From: a virus | DNA: 64,000 bases | Reading direction: 5' to 3' (one strand) | IMG/VR virus record: IMGVR_UViG_3300025704_002294 | Span: 30,201 to 94,200 of that record | Shown here: one piece after another, positions 18,241-26,524 of the stretch | Layout of the letters: the number at the start of each line of letters is the position of its first letter | Position numbering within the stretch: position 1 is the stretch's first letter | Made by a program: the position numbers and the translations under genes | The notes under the pieces: model-generated | What the model was told of the DNA's origin: nothing | Databases searched by the model: none | What the model saw: only the letters and a program-made list of their open reading frames with translations

Positions 18241-18693
18241 TTGCTTGACCAAATAACAAATCCCCAGCAACGATTATCTATATGGCGAGACTATAAAAAC
18301 GGTCGCCCAACACTGGAAAATGTGTTACAATACATCAATTGTATAAAACCAATAAGTAGAACTTTTGATTACTATACTCCTAGTCATTGGCCCACACCAT
18401 GGGAAATATTAGACCAAGGCTTGTTTTGTGTAAGTGGTAAAGCAATTTTATTATACCATACACTAGCACAATTAGAATATATAGATACAAAAAATGTTAG
18501 GTGGATTGTAGCAGAAAATAAAGAAATTTTTGAAGAAGGACTTGTGTTTTTTGACGGAGTATGTTATTATAACGTTTTACCGGATACAAGTGTAAATATT
18601 GAAAATTTTGATAATTACATAACAGTTAGAGAAATTATTAGACAGGAAAAACTCACAAAGATTTATGAAAGTTACAAAGAGAGACGGCACTAA
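18241..18693 (+). CDS. Conserved marine-phage hypothetical protein (TTG start)
   Basis: The 150-residue product begins at a TTG directly after the preceding stop. Its core is distinctive: RLSIWRDYKNGRPTLENV near residue 10, INCIKPISRTFDYYTP near 32 and SHWPTPWEILDQGLFC near 50. I have seen this pattern in T4-like marine phage proteins of unknown function next to structural or nrd genes. It overlaps nrdA by 29 nt, which suggests translational coupling to ribonucleotide reductase expression. Confidence 0.65.
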   Translation: MLDQITNPQQRLSIWRDYKNGRPTLENVLQYINCIKPISRTFDYYTPSHWPTPWEILDQGLFCVSGKAILLYHTLAQLEYIDTKNVRWIVAENKEIFEEGLVFFDGVCYYNVLPDTSVNIENFDNYITVREIIRQEKLTKIYESYKERRH

Positions 18694-20953
18694 AGAAGAC
18701 CTAAACATTGACAAATTACACAAGGTTGTGATGTATGCAGTAGAAAACCTCACTGGAGTAAGTGCATCACAAGTAGAAATCAACAGCCGGATACAATTCT
18801 ATGACGGCATTAATTCAACTGATATACAAGAAACTTTGATTAAAAGTACAGCAGATCTTATATCAGAAGAAACACCAAACTATCAATATGTTGCTGGTAG
18901 ATTAATCAATTACCATTTGCGTAAGCAAGTATACAACACATTTGAACCACCATGTCTTTGTGATATTGTACAAAAAAATATTGATGCTGGTTTTTATGAT
19001 CCAGAATTTGTAGAACTATACACAAAAGAAGAAATCAATGTATTGCAATCTTATATTAAGCATGACAGAGATGAAGATTTAACCTATGCGGCTATGGAAC
19101 AATTTCGTGGCAAGTACCTAGTACAAAATAGAAGTACAGGTGAGATATACGAAACACCACAAGTAGCATATATGATGATTGCGGCAACATTGTTTAGCAA
19201 GTACCCTGCTAAGAAAAGAATGGCGTATGTGAAAGCATACTACGATGCTATTAGTACATTTAGAATTAGTTTACCTACACCAGTAATGGCAGGTGTGCGT
19301 ACACCACAAAGACAATTTAGCAGTTGCGTACTCATTGAAACTGATGATAGTTTGGATAGCATTAACGCAACGTCTAGTGCTGTAGTTAAGTATGTAAGTC
19401 AAAAGGCAGGCATTGGTATAGGTGCAGGTAGTATTAGAGCAATTGGTTCTAAGATTAGGAGTGGAGACGCAACTCACACAGGAGTTATTCCCTTCTACAA
19501 ACTATTCCAATCAGCAGTTAAGTCTTGCTCACAAGGTGGAGTAAGAGGTGGAGCGGCTACACTATACTATCCTATTTGGCATTTAGAAGTTGAAGACTTG
19601 CTAGTATTAAAGAACAACAAAGGTACAGAAGATAATCGTGTACGTCATATGGACTATGGTGTACAGTTTAACAAATTAATGTACGAAAGACTTATTAGTG
19701 GAGGCAATATCACATTGTTCTCGCCTAAAGATGTTCCTGGTTTATATGATTCATTCTTTACCAACCAAGATAAATTTAAAGAATTATATGAAGCGGCAGA
19801 ACGTAAAACAAGTATTAGGAAAAAGTCTATTCCTGCCATTGAATTGTTTAGTTCGTTTGTTCAAGAACGTAAAGATACAGGAAGAATTTATTTAATGAAT
19901 GTTGACCATGCTAATACCCATGGAGCATTTATAGAAGACTTAGCACCAATTAGACAAAGTAATTTATGTTGTGAAATTAATTTACCGACTAAACCGCTTT
20001 CACATATTAATGATAAGGAAGGTGAAATCAGTTTGTGTACATTAAGTGCAGTAAATTGGGGTGTTATCAAAGACTTTGAGGAAATGAACAAAGTATGTAA
20101 GTTAGCAGTTAGAGGGTTAGATGAGTTATTAGACTATCAACAGTATCCTGTGTTAGCGGCTGAACTCAGCACAATGAATAGACGTCCATTAGGTATTGGT
20201 ATTATTAACTTTGCTTATTGGATGGTTAAACACGACATGACATATCAAGAGCCTAACTTAGAATTAATTGATGAGTGGGCAGAAGCATGGAGTTACAGTT
20301 TAATCAAAGCCAGTAATAAACTAGCAATGGAAAAAGGTGCTTGTCCTAAGTCAATGGAAACAAAATACGGACACGGTATTACTCCTAACCAAACATACAA
20401 AAAAGATTTAGATGAACTAGTTAAACACAAAGAAAGACAGAATTGGAAAGAACTAAGAAAGAATCTAGTAGAACATGGTATAAGAAACAGTACGTTAATG
20501 GCACTTATGCCTGCTGAAACATCCGCACAGATTAGTAATAGCACAAATGGTATTGAACCACCACGTGGATATATCAGTATTAAGCAAAGTAAACACGGCG
20601 TATTAAAACAAGTAGTACCAGGCTTTCCTTACTACAAAAACAAATACGACTTGTTATGGGACCAAAAGTCTCCGCAAGGCTATTTAAAAATAATGGCGGT
20701 GTTACAAAAGTACATAGACCAAGGTATTTCGGTAAATACATCGTATAATCCAGAACACTATGAAGACGAAAAAGTACCAATGAGCGTACTGATTCAGGAC
20801 CTCCTAATGTTTTATAAGTATGGCGGCAAACAGTTATACTACAATAACACATACGATGGCCAAGGTGAAATTGATATTAACAAAGATGACAAATTAGAAG
20901 ATTTGCCAATGGGGGAAATCGATGACGAAGACTGCGAATCGTGTAAAATTTAA
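18665..20953 (+). CDS. nrdA: Ribonucleoside-diphosphate reductase class Ia, large subunit
   Basis: The 762-residue protein matches NrdA in length. It has an N-terminal ATP-cone (MKVTKRDGTKEDLNIDKL), the active-site half-cystine in FSSCVL near 221, the radical-relay site NLCCEINLP near 436 (E. coli Cys439/Glu441 equivalent), MPAETSAQISNS near 617, and the C-terminal shuttle pair CESC. It makes deoxynucleotides from ribonucleoside diphosphates for phage replication. It overlaps nrdB (TAATG) and the gene upstream. The glutaredoxin at 37817 can reduce its C-terminal cysteines. All catalytic residues look intact. Confidence 0.97.
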   Translation: MKVTKRDGTKEDLNIDKLHKVVMYAVENLTGVSASQVEINSRIQFYDGINSTDIQETLIKSTADLISEETPNYQYVAGRLINYHLRKQVYNTFEPPCLCDIVQKNIDAGFYDPEFVELYTKEEINVLQSYIKHDRDEDLTYAAMEQFRGKYLVQNRSTGEIYETPQVAYMMIAATLFSKYPAKKRMAYVKAYYDAISTFRISLPTPVMAGVRTPQRQFSSCVLIETDDSLDSINATSSAVVKYVSQKAGIGIGAGSIRAIGSKIRSGDATHTGVIPFYKLFQSAVKSCSQGGVRGGAATLYYPIWHLEVEDLLVLKNNKGTEDNRVRHMDYGVQFNKLMYERLISGGNITLFSPKDVPGLYDSFFTNQDKFKELYEAAERKTSIRKKSIPAIELFSSFVQERKDTGRIYLMNVDHANTHGAFIEDLAPIRQSNLCCEINLPTKPLSHINDKEGEISLCTLSAVNWGVIKDFEEMNKVCKLAVRGLDELLDYQQYPVLAAELSTMNRRPLGIGIINFAYWMVKHDMTYQEPNLELIDEWAEAWSYSLIKASNKLAMEKGACPKSMETKYGHGITPNQTYKKDLDELVKHKERQNWKELRKNLVEHGIRNSTLMALMPAETSAQISNSTNGIEPPRGYISIKQSKHGVLKQVVPGFPYYKNKYDLLWDQKSPQGYLKIMAVLQKYIDQGISVNTSYNPEHYEDEKVPMSVLIQDLLMFYKYGGKQLYYNNTYDGQGEIDINKDDKLEDLPMGEIDDEDCESCKI

Positions 20954-22041
20954 TGAGCGTACTTAATACTAAATCAAAATATACTGACAAAAGTAAAATG
21001 TTTTTATCAGAAGACATGGGCATTCAGCGATTTGATGTTTTAAAATATAGACAGTTTGATAAACTCACAGAAAAACAGTTAGGGTTCTTTTGGCGTCCAG
21101 AAGAAGTTGACATTACCAAAGACAGCAAGGATTTTAAAGACTTAACAGACTTTGAACAACACATCTTTACTAGTAATTTAAAAAGACAAATACTGTTAGA
21201 TAGTGTACAAGGACGATCACCTAACTTGGCGTTACTGCCAATTGTCAGTCTACCAGAATTAGAAACTTGGATTGAAACTTGGGCATTCAGTGAAACAATC
21301 CACAGTAAAAGTTATACACATATTATTAGAAATGTGTACCCAGATCCTAGTAAAGTGTTTGATGAGATGATGAGCATTAAAGAAATCATTGATTGTTCAG
21401 ACAGTATAACACAATACTACGATTCATTAATTGAGTATAACAGACTTAGAGAAAACGGCAGTTCTAAATACAGCGAGTATGAACACAAGAGACGTATTTG
21501 GATGTGTTTAATGAGTGTAAACATTTTAGAAGGTGTACGTTTTTATGTATCTTTTGCTTGTAGTTGGGCATTTGCTGAACTTAAGAAAATGGAAGGTAAT
21601 GCTAAGATTATAAAACTTATTGCTAGAGATGAAAATGTTCACCTGGCAAGTACACAACAAATGCTAAAACTTTTACCGCGTGAAGATAAGGACTTTGAAA
21701 AAATATCCAAAGAAACCTATGATGACTGTACACAATTATTTTTAGATGCAGTTGAGCAAGAAAAGAAATGGGCGGACTATTTGTTTAAAGATGGTAGTAT
21801 TATTGGATTAAATGCAGAACTATTAAAACAATATGTAGAATACATTGCAGGTAAAAGAATGCATGCCGTAGGGCAAGAAAAAATTTTTAACACTGGAACT
21901 AATCCGTTACCTTGGACACAAGCATGGATTACAGGTGGCGAAGTTCAAGTAGCACCACAAGAAACTGAAATAAGTAGTTATGTAATTGGTGGTACAAAAC
22001 AAGATGTCGACAAAGAATCCTTTAGCGGCTTTTCATTATAA
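20953..22041 (+). CDS. nrdB: Ribonucleoside-diphosphate reductase class Ia, small subunit
   Basis: The 362-residue protein carries the NrdB signature ELETWIETWAFSETIHSKSY, with di-iron ligands and the radical tyrosine in the SYTHII element near residue 117, plus the second ligand helix LIARDENVHL near 217. The C-terminus (ESFSGFSL) resembles the NrdA-docking tail. It generates the tyrosyl radical used by NrdA. Its start overlaps the nrdA stop by 1 nt, so both are made together. No inactivation is seen. Confidence 0.97.
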   Translation: MSVLNTKSKYTDKSKMFLSEDMGIQRFDVLKYRQFDKLTEKQLGFFWRPEEVDITKDSKDFKDLTDFEQHIFTSNLKRQILLDSVQGRSPNLALLPIVSLPELETWIETWAFSETIHSKSYTHIIRNVYPDPSKVFDEMMSIKEIIDCSDSITQYYDSLIEYNRLRENGSSKYSEYEHKRRIWMCLMSVNILEGVRFYVSFACSWAFAELKKMEGNAKIIKLIARDENVHLASTQQMLKLLPREDKDFEKISKETYDDCTQLFLDAVEQEKKWADYLFKDGSIIGLNAELLKQYVEYIAGKRMHAVGQEKIFNTGTNPLPWTQAWITGGEVQVAPQETEISSYVIGGTKQDVDKESFSGFSL

Positions 22042-22049
22042 TATAAATA
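22042..22049 (+). promoter_or_regulatory. T4 late promoter, exact consensus TATAAATA
   Basis: The octamer lies 19 nt before the ATG at 22069, with an AGAGGAA ribosome site between them. Confidence 0.75.
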
Positions 22050-22068
22050 TTCACACACAGAGGAACAC

Positions 22069-22365
22069 ATGTTAGTAAATAAATCTCATACAAAAGGTGA
22101 CGTTGTCACAATCAAATTAACCAGCGATACAGAAATCATTACACGTTTTATCAGGCAAGATGAAAATGGTATCACAATAGAAAAGCCTATGGCAGTACAA
22201 ATTACTCAACAAGGATTAGGATTAATGCCGTGGTTGTTTAGTGCTGATGCTTCTAAAGAAATTACTATTTCAAATGAAAAAGTGTTTTGCACTATGGATA
22301 CACTAAAGGATCTTGCTGATCAGTATCTTGAAGGCACTACTGGAATAAGTTTAGCAAAGGCTTAA
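22069..22365 (+). CDS. Sm-like (LSm-fold) phage protein
   Basis: The 98-residue product opens with a strand pattern typical of an Sm-like barrel: GDVVTIKLTSDTEIITRFI, then DENGITIEKPMAVQIT, then the MPWLFSA and ITISNEKVF strands. It ends LADQYLEGTTGISLAKA. Similar small proteins occur in marine T4-like phages next to structural or nrd genes (from memory). Sm folds often form rings that bind RNA, but no RNA-binding residues can be confirmed. It has its own late promoter and ribosome site and ends against a convergent gene, overlapping its stop by 4 nt. Confidence 0.65.
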   Translation: MLVNKSHTKGDVVTIKLTSDTEIITRFIRQDENGITIEKPMAVQITQQGLGLMPWLFSADASKEITISNEKVFCTMDTLKDLADQYLEGTTGISLAKA

Positions 22366-22943
22366 ATAGTAGACAAATCCAAACGGTGTTCAGCAATCAA
22401 AGATTGTTTTTCATCTTCACTTAGTTCTGTTCTACCGGGATTGTTTGGAAATACACAACAAGGTTGCACATTGTAAAAACTGTTATTTTCTTCGCACCAT
22501 TCTCTTCTATAGAACTTGTCAGTACCGTATTTGTCCCATTCGATATGAAGTTTTTTAGCAGGGTCTTGTATTACTGTTATCATATCTTTACCAACTTGCA
22601 CATTAGTATCTCTCTGTAAGCGATCTAAATATCTACCTTCAAATAAACCATAGGCAGGAAATGCCTCAGTATATTCAGGGTGGTCATTATGCCATTGTTC
22701 CATTTCCTGTGGACCAGCCGTTAAAGGCTGATATACACTGAATCTATCTGAATAATTATCACTAATCCATTTCTTTTCATTTTCCCATGGGTCTCCTACA
22801 TCATATTTGCCCATATTAGCAACTTCGTTGCCGTCGGTAATCTTAAGTATGTTGTCGCCGCCGTTATATGACTTGTACATAATATTGTCTATTTTGCAAT
22901 AAACAAAACCTTCTGCTTGATTGTGGGTCCATTCTAGTTTCAT
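22362..22943 (-). CDS. Unknown 193-residue phage protein
   Basis: The start at ATG 22943 is chosen because a minus-strand late octamer sits exactly 5 nt upstream; a longer open frame would run antisense through the PAAR gene. The protein is acidic and Tyr/Trp-rich (KLEWTHNQAEGFVYCK at the N-terminus; WHNDHPEYTEAFPAYG in the middle) with a Cys pair near the C-terminus (QPCCVFPNNPG). No family was recognised. It lies convergent to the Sm-like gene and divergent from the PAAR gene. Confidence 0.6.
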   Translation of the reverse strand: MKLEWTHNQAEGFVYCKIDNIMYKSYNGGDNILKITDGNEVANMGKYDVGDPWENEKKWISDNYSDRFSVYQPLTAGPQEMEQWHNDHPEYTEAFPAYGLFEGRYLDRLQRDTNVQVGKDMITVIQDPAKKLHIEWDKYGTDKFYRREWCEENNSFYNVQPCCVFPNNPGRTELSEDEKQSLIAEHRLDLSTI

Positions 22944-22948
22944 ACATG

Positions 22949-22956
22949 TATTTATT
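22949..22956 (-). promoter_or_regulatory. T4-type late promoter (AATAAATA), minus strand
   Basis: It is 5 nt from the start codon at 22943. It abuts an oppositely oriented octamer at 22959-22966, forming a divergent pair with 2 nt between them. Confidence 0.65.
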
Positions 22957-22958
22957 AT

Positions 22959-22966
22959 GATAAATA
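22959..22966 (+). promoter_or_regulatory. T4-type late promoter (GATAAATA), plus strand
   Basis: It is 8 nt before the ATG of the PAAR gene at 22975 and is the right half of a divergent late promoter pair. Confidence 0.65.
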
Positions 22967-22974
22967 ATATTACT

Positions 22975-23238
22975 ATGTCAAAAGCCGCACTTAATGGAAT
23001 ATCAGTTGCAGGAGGTCCTGCAGTTGCATCAGCAACAAAAACAACTATTGAATCTTTACAGCCTGTAAGAATAGACGATTCAGTTACAGGGCACGGTGAT
23101 TCACCGCATGGCAATCCCACAGTTGCAGAAGCCTCATCTAAAGTTAGAATTGAAGGTAAATTTGCTTCAAGAGTAGGAGATGCCGCTTCATGTGGCCATG
23201 CATTAGAAAGTGGTGCTAGTAGAACAAACATTGGATAA
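22975..23238 (+). CDS. PAAR-motif tail spike tip protein
   Basis: The 87-residue protein has the PAAR layout: AALNGISVAGGP at residues 4-15 (Pro-Ala-Ala-Arg-type repeat), GHGDSPHGNP near 43, VRIEGKFASRVGDAASCGHAL near 60-78 with the zinc-binding Cys/His, and a short SGASRTNIG tail. Such proteins (T4 gp5.4-like) form a conical tip on the central spike that sharpens the tail for outer membrane penetration. The start is set by the late promoter 8 nt upstream; a longer frame would run into the divergent promoter. It overlaps the next gene. Confidence 0.85.
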   Translation: MSKAALNGISVAGGPAVASATKTTIESLQPVRIDDSVTGHGDSPHGNPTVAEASSKVRIEGKFASRVGDAASCGHALESGASRTNIG

Positions 23239-24271
23239 ACTATTTAATAACAAATGTGAACTAGACGAACGCAAATATTTCAAAGTTTTGCGTGACGACA
23301 TAGATAAGACCGAACTTAGAGAATACAAAAAAGACATTCTATATCTTGGTGGCGAAATTGAGCGACAAAAAGCATTAACTACTCGTGCAAATACAAACAA
23401 AACTTTATCGGAGTTTGACGACAGTTACGAGTACATTGTCTCCACTGTAAAAAAAGATCTTAATTATAAAAACTTTGATGACCTATTCGAAAAGGTATAT
23501 AGAGAAAAGTTAGAGTCAATACCTCATAATGTTTTCATAAGTGGTGGTATTGATAGCACCACATTATATAACGTGCTTAAACGCAAGGACATTGCGTTTA
23601 AACCGTATTGTATACGATACAAATCGCAGGGCACAGTATTCAACGATTATGAAATAAAAAATATTGCTGACGATGTTGTAACAATAGATTTTGATATTTT
23701 AAAGTTTTTTGATAGTGGCGATTTTTTAGAAACAGCACAAAAATATCATTGCGTTACTCCACAGTTTTTACCATTATTAAAAGCATTTGAATCAATAGAC
23801 GGGCCTATAATAGAAACATCAAGTGCACCAAATGGCAGTATAAATAACAATGTATCAGTTGATAGATTAAGTACAAAGTACTTGTCTTATAGATATGCTC
23901 TAGATTTAAGAAACGACAATAGTATATTTAATTTTTATAGAAGTCATCATTTTATAGATCAATTATCTACAAATGTGTATAAAAAGTTAAATAGCAAATA
24001 TAAAAGAGATGTATCGCGAGGAGCAGGCGTAGATGCATGGGATCAGGAATACAACATCAAAATACAATTATATAAAAATATTTTTGATACAGTTGGCCAT
24101 AAGGCTGTCAAATTCACTGGTTTTGAGGCACTGAAAACTTGGTATGCAGATAAATATATAGGTAACGATCCTTATCTGCAAGTGTTCGATAAACATTTTA
24201 GACAACCATTGCTAAAACGCAACATTGACAAGTTTAAGGATTTATTAATTATAAACATATTAAAGGGATAA
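23231..24271 (+). CDS. PP-loop ATP pyrophosphatase, asparagine-synthase-like
   Basis: The start is either TTG 23231 (overlapping the PAAR stop by 8 nt) or GTG 23210 in the same frame. The product (346 residues from 23231) contains the PP-loop SGGIDSTTLYNVL near residue 106, which binds ATP and adenylates a substrate in asparagine synthetase, QueC and tRNA-thiolation enzymes. There is no N-terminal glutaminase domain and no zinc cluster like that of QueC. A conserved-looking TSSAPNGS follows near 198. It sits between the PAAR tip and a protease. Activity (amidation, thiolation or nucleobase modification) is open. Confidence 0.7.
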   Translation: MDKLFNNKCELDERKYFKVLRDDIDKTELREYKKDILYLGGEIERQKALTTRANTNKTLSEFDDSYEYIVSTVKKDLNYKNFDDLFEKVYREKLESIPHNVFISGGIDSTTLYNVLKRKDIAFKPYCIRYKSQGTVFNDYEIKNIADDVVTIDFDILKFFDSGDFLETAQKYHCVTPQFLPLLKAFESIDGPIIETSSAPNGSINNNVSVDRLSTKYLSYRYALDLRNDNSIFNFYRSHHFIDQLSTNVYKKLNSKYKRDVSRGAGVDAWDQEYNIKIQLYKNIFDTVGHKAVKFTGFEALKTWYADKYIGNDPYLQVFDKHFRQPLLKRNIDKFKDLLIINILKG

Positions 24272-24275
24272 TAAA

Positions 24276-25979
24276 ATGGCTGTTAAATCATATATCGTAT
24301 CGTTTGAACACGAACACATAGATGGTGATTCTGTTACTTTTAACCAGTCTGGGACAGAATCTGCACTAACGGGTGCAGGTGCAACAATAGATAGTAGTTT
24401 TGATCATGCTAAGTCTGGTATGTACAAGATAGATATTGACGAGACTAACATAAGTAGCATTTCATCACTTTCAGGTTACGTTGCATCAGAAAATGTAACA
24501 GACCAAGCAGATGCCACACTATTAATAAGTGAAGCAACAAGCGAATGGCACAAACAAAGAATAGTAACTAGAAACTTACCACTAAGGACAACATTTGATC
24601 CTGTATATACAGGCTCTGGCTCAATGGTGTATTTAATGGACAGTGGTGTTGACCAAGGTCACCCAGAGTTCTCAGGAAAAAGTTTTGAACCTATATATTC
24701 AGTATTAGAATCACCCGGTGGATTTGCTGAATTTATAGAAGACGGCAACGCCGGTACAGATTTTGATACATCAGACAAACACGGTCATGGAACAGCAATG
24801 GCTAGTTTAATCAATGGTGCTACATACGGTGTAGCCGGAGATGCCACAATAGGAATTGTAAAAATTTCCGATCCCTCAGTAGATGGCGGTGCTATCAAAT
24901 TAGAAAATGTACTAAATGCATTCAAGGCAATGAGATTAGCAGACATTAATTTCCTTGATTCCAGTCTTGAATCCTCTTATACTAATACACCAACTGTATG
25001 CATGGCTTGGAGTTTTCCAAAATCACAAGTACTAGACAGATATGTTTCCTTAATGCAAAATCGCGAAGGCTTCTTAATGGTTGCCGCGGCAGGTAATAAT
25101 GGTGCTGATGTTGATAATTATTCACCAAGCGGTATCAATGAAATTTTAACAGTAGGCGCAAGTGACAGTTCAGATAACGTACCTTCATTCTCAAATGATG
25201 CAGGTGCTATCGTAGAACAAGGTACTGGACTACAAACAAACGGTGGTGAAGAAGTTGATGTATTTGCTCCAGGTGTTGCAGTAAACTATGCAGACATCAG
25301 CAATAGATTAAATGACAGCAATTATACAGGCGTTACAGGCGATGACTTAAAAACTACAGGTAGTGGAACAAGTATATCTTGTGCCATAGTTGCAGGTATG
25401 GGTGCTATGTCTTCACAAAGATTTGGAAGTGCTAGGGCAACAGCAAATGCACTCAAAGAACTAATTATCGAGCAATCATTAACTGGACTACTTTTCCAAG
25501 ATCCAGCATTATACAGTAGTACACCAAATAACATCGTGTTTGCAGAAAACGAATATTATGCAACTGTTTGGAATACAGCCGCTGGTAATTTAGGTGACTT
25601 CCTATTAACAGGAGCAGGCGATATTAATATTAGTTTAGATGTAGCAAATACTGTAACAGATATTTCTGGTTCAGAGTTTGCCGCTATGCCTCCAGCATTA
25701 ACTTTAAGTGGTAATGCATCAGCAGGTTGGAATATTACAGCAGATACTAGTGTAACAGGTACTATGAGCAACACAACCATTTATAACTTTATCCTTACAG
25801 CAACCAAAAACGATAATACCAAATACAACAGACATTTTTCAGTAAGTTTGTTTGGTGGTAGTGAAATTACAGAAGATGAAAGAACTGCAGGTAATGAAAC
25901 ATACTTTGTAAACGATGGCGGCACATTAAGTGAAGTTGTTTATGGTTCAGGTCAATATGCAGGTAGACAGTTAAAATAA
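24276..25979 (+). CDS. Subtilisin-like serine protease (peptidase S8) with Ig-like C-terminus
   Basis: The 567-residue protein has a complete S8 triad: MDSGVDQGHPEF (Asp, near residue 122), DKHGHGTAMASL (His, near 170) and GSGTSISCAIVAG (Ser, near 366), plus oxyanion-region AAAGNNG near 270. The N-terminus (KSYIVSFEHEH) resembles an I9-type propeptide. A beta-rich domain (about 430-530) looks Ig/cadherin-like. There is no signal peptide, so it acts in the cytoplasm or as a virion part. It has a ribosome site 4 nt after the previous stop and a strong terminator behind it. Confidence 0.88.
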   Translation: MAVKSYIVSFEHEHIDGDSVTFNQSGTESALTGAGATIDSSFDHAKSGMYKIDIDETNISSISSLSGYVASENVTDQADATLLISEATSEWHKQRIVTRNLPLRTTFDPVYTGSGSMVYLMDSGVDQGHPEFSGKSFEPIYSVLESPGGFAEFIEDGNAGTDFDTSDKHGHGTAMASLINGATYGVAGDATIGIVKISDPSVDGGAIKLENVLNAFKAMRLADINFLDSSLESSYTNTPTVCMAWSFPKSQVLDRYVSLMQNREGFLMVAAAGNNGADVDNYSPSGINEILTVGASDSSDNVPSFSNDAGAIVEQGTGLQTNGGEEVDVFAPGVAVNYADISNRLNDSNYTGVTGDDLKTTGSGTSISCAIVAGMGAMSSQRFGSARATANALKELIIEQSLTGLLFQDPALYSSTPNNIVFAENEYYATVWNTAAGNLGDFLLTGAGDINISLDVANTVTDISGSEFAAMPPALTLSGNASAGWNITADTSVTGTMSNTTIYNFILTATKNDNTKYNRHFSVSLFGGSEITEDERTAGNETYFVNDGGTLSEVVYGSGQYAGRQLK

Positions 25980-25994
25980 AATTAATTTATAATA

Positions 25995-26024
25995 AAAAGT
26001 AGGCTGGGAACAGCCTATTTTTTT
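25995..26024 (+). terminator. Intrinsic terminator
   Basis: TAGGCTG and CAGCCTA form a 7-bp stem around a GGAA loop, flanked by A and T runs. It follows the protease gene. Confidence 0.9.
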
Positions 26025-26034
26025 GACTGTACAA

Positions 26035-26042
26035 AATAAATA
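26035..26042 (+). promoter_or_regulatory. T4-type late promoter (AATAAATA), 5 nt before start codon
   Basis: It comes directly after the terminator and exactly 5 nt before a GTG start at 26048. Confidence 0.65.
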
Positions 26043-26047
26043 CTACT

Positions 26048-26524
26048 GTGGAAACAACCAATATATCATTTGAAACTATTTGTCACGTATGGCAGAAACA
26101 TTTATGGCAAAATAGAGTAAGTCCAATTGAAACCCATAGTGCTATGACTTGGCCATATGATGGAAATCCACTAGAATTTGACATGGATATTTTTGACTAT
26201 GAGCCTTCATTTTTTGGTGTAATTACAAATGGTAGAGTTGTTGGTGTAAACAGCGGCCACAGAACAAAAGACAATATTTATAGAAGCAGGGGAATTTGGG
26301 TTGACCATGATGTTAGAAAAAAAGGTGTTGCTCAATTACTATTTAATGCTACAGAAAAACAAGCAATCAAAGAAGGTTGTAATATGATATGGAGCATACC
26401 TCGTAAAAGTGCCTTACCGGCATATACTAAATTTGGCTTTGAAACTATAGGTAACTTTTTTGATGAAGGCATGGAGTTTGGGCCTAACATTTATGTGACT
26501 AAGGTGTTAAATGTATCCAACTAA
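26048..26524 (+). CDS. GNAT-family N-acetyltransferase
   Basis: The 158-residue product uses a GTG start, chosen by the 5-nt spacing to the late octamer. Motif A of the GNAT acetyl-CoA site is visible: GIWVDHDVRKKGVAQLLFNA near residue 80-99, and later a conserved YTKFGFETIG (near 129). It transfers an acetyl group to an unknown amine. It overlaps the radical SAM gene, suggesting joint action on one substrate, perhaps a nucleotide sugar or peptide. Confidence 0.8.
   Translation: METTNISFETICHVWQKHLWQNRVSPIETHSAMTWPYDGNPLEFDMDIFDYEPSFFGVITNGRVVGVNSGHRTKDNIYRSRGIWVDHDVRKKGVAQLLFNATEKQAIKEGCNMIWSIPRKSALPAYTKFGFETIGNFFDEGMEFGPNIYVTKVLNVSN

Noticed and set aside
22944-23231. Long minus-strand extension of the gene at 22362
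   Set aside because: It runs antisense through the PAAR gene and over the divergent promoters; the start at 22943 is supported by a late octamer.
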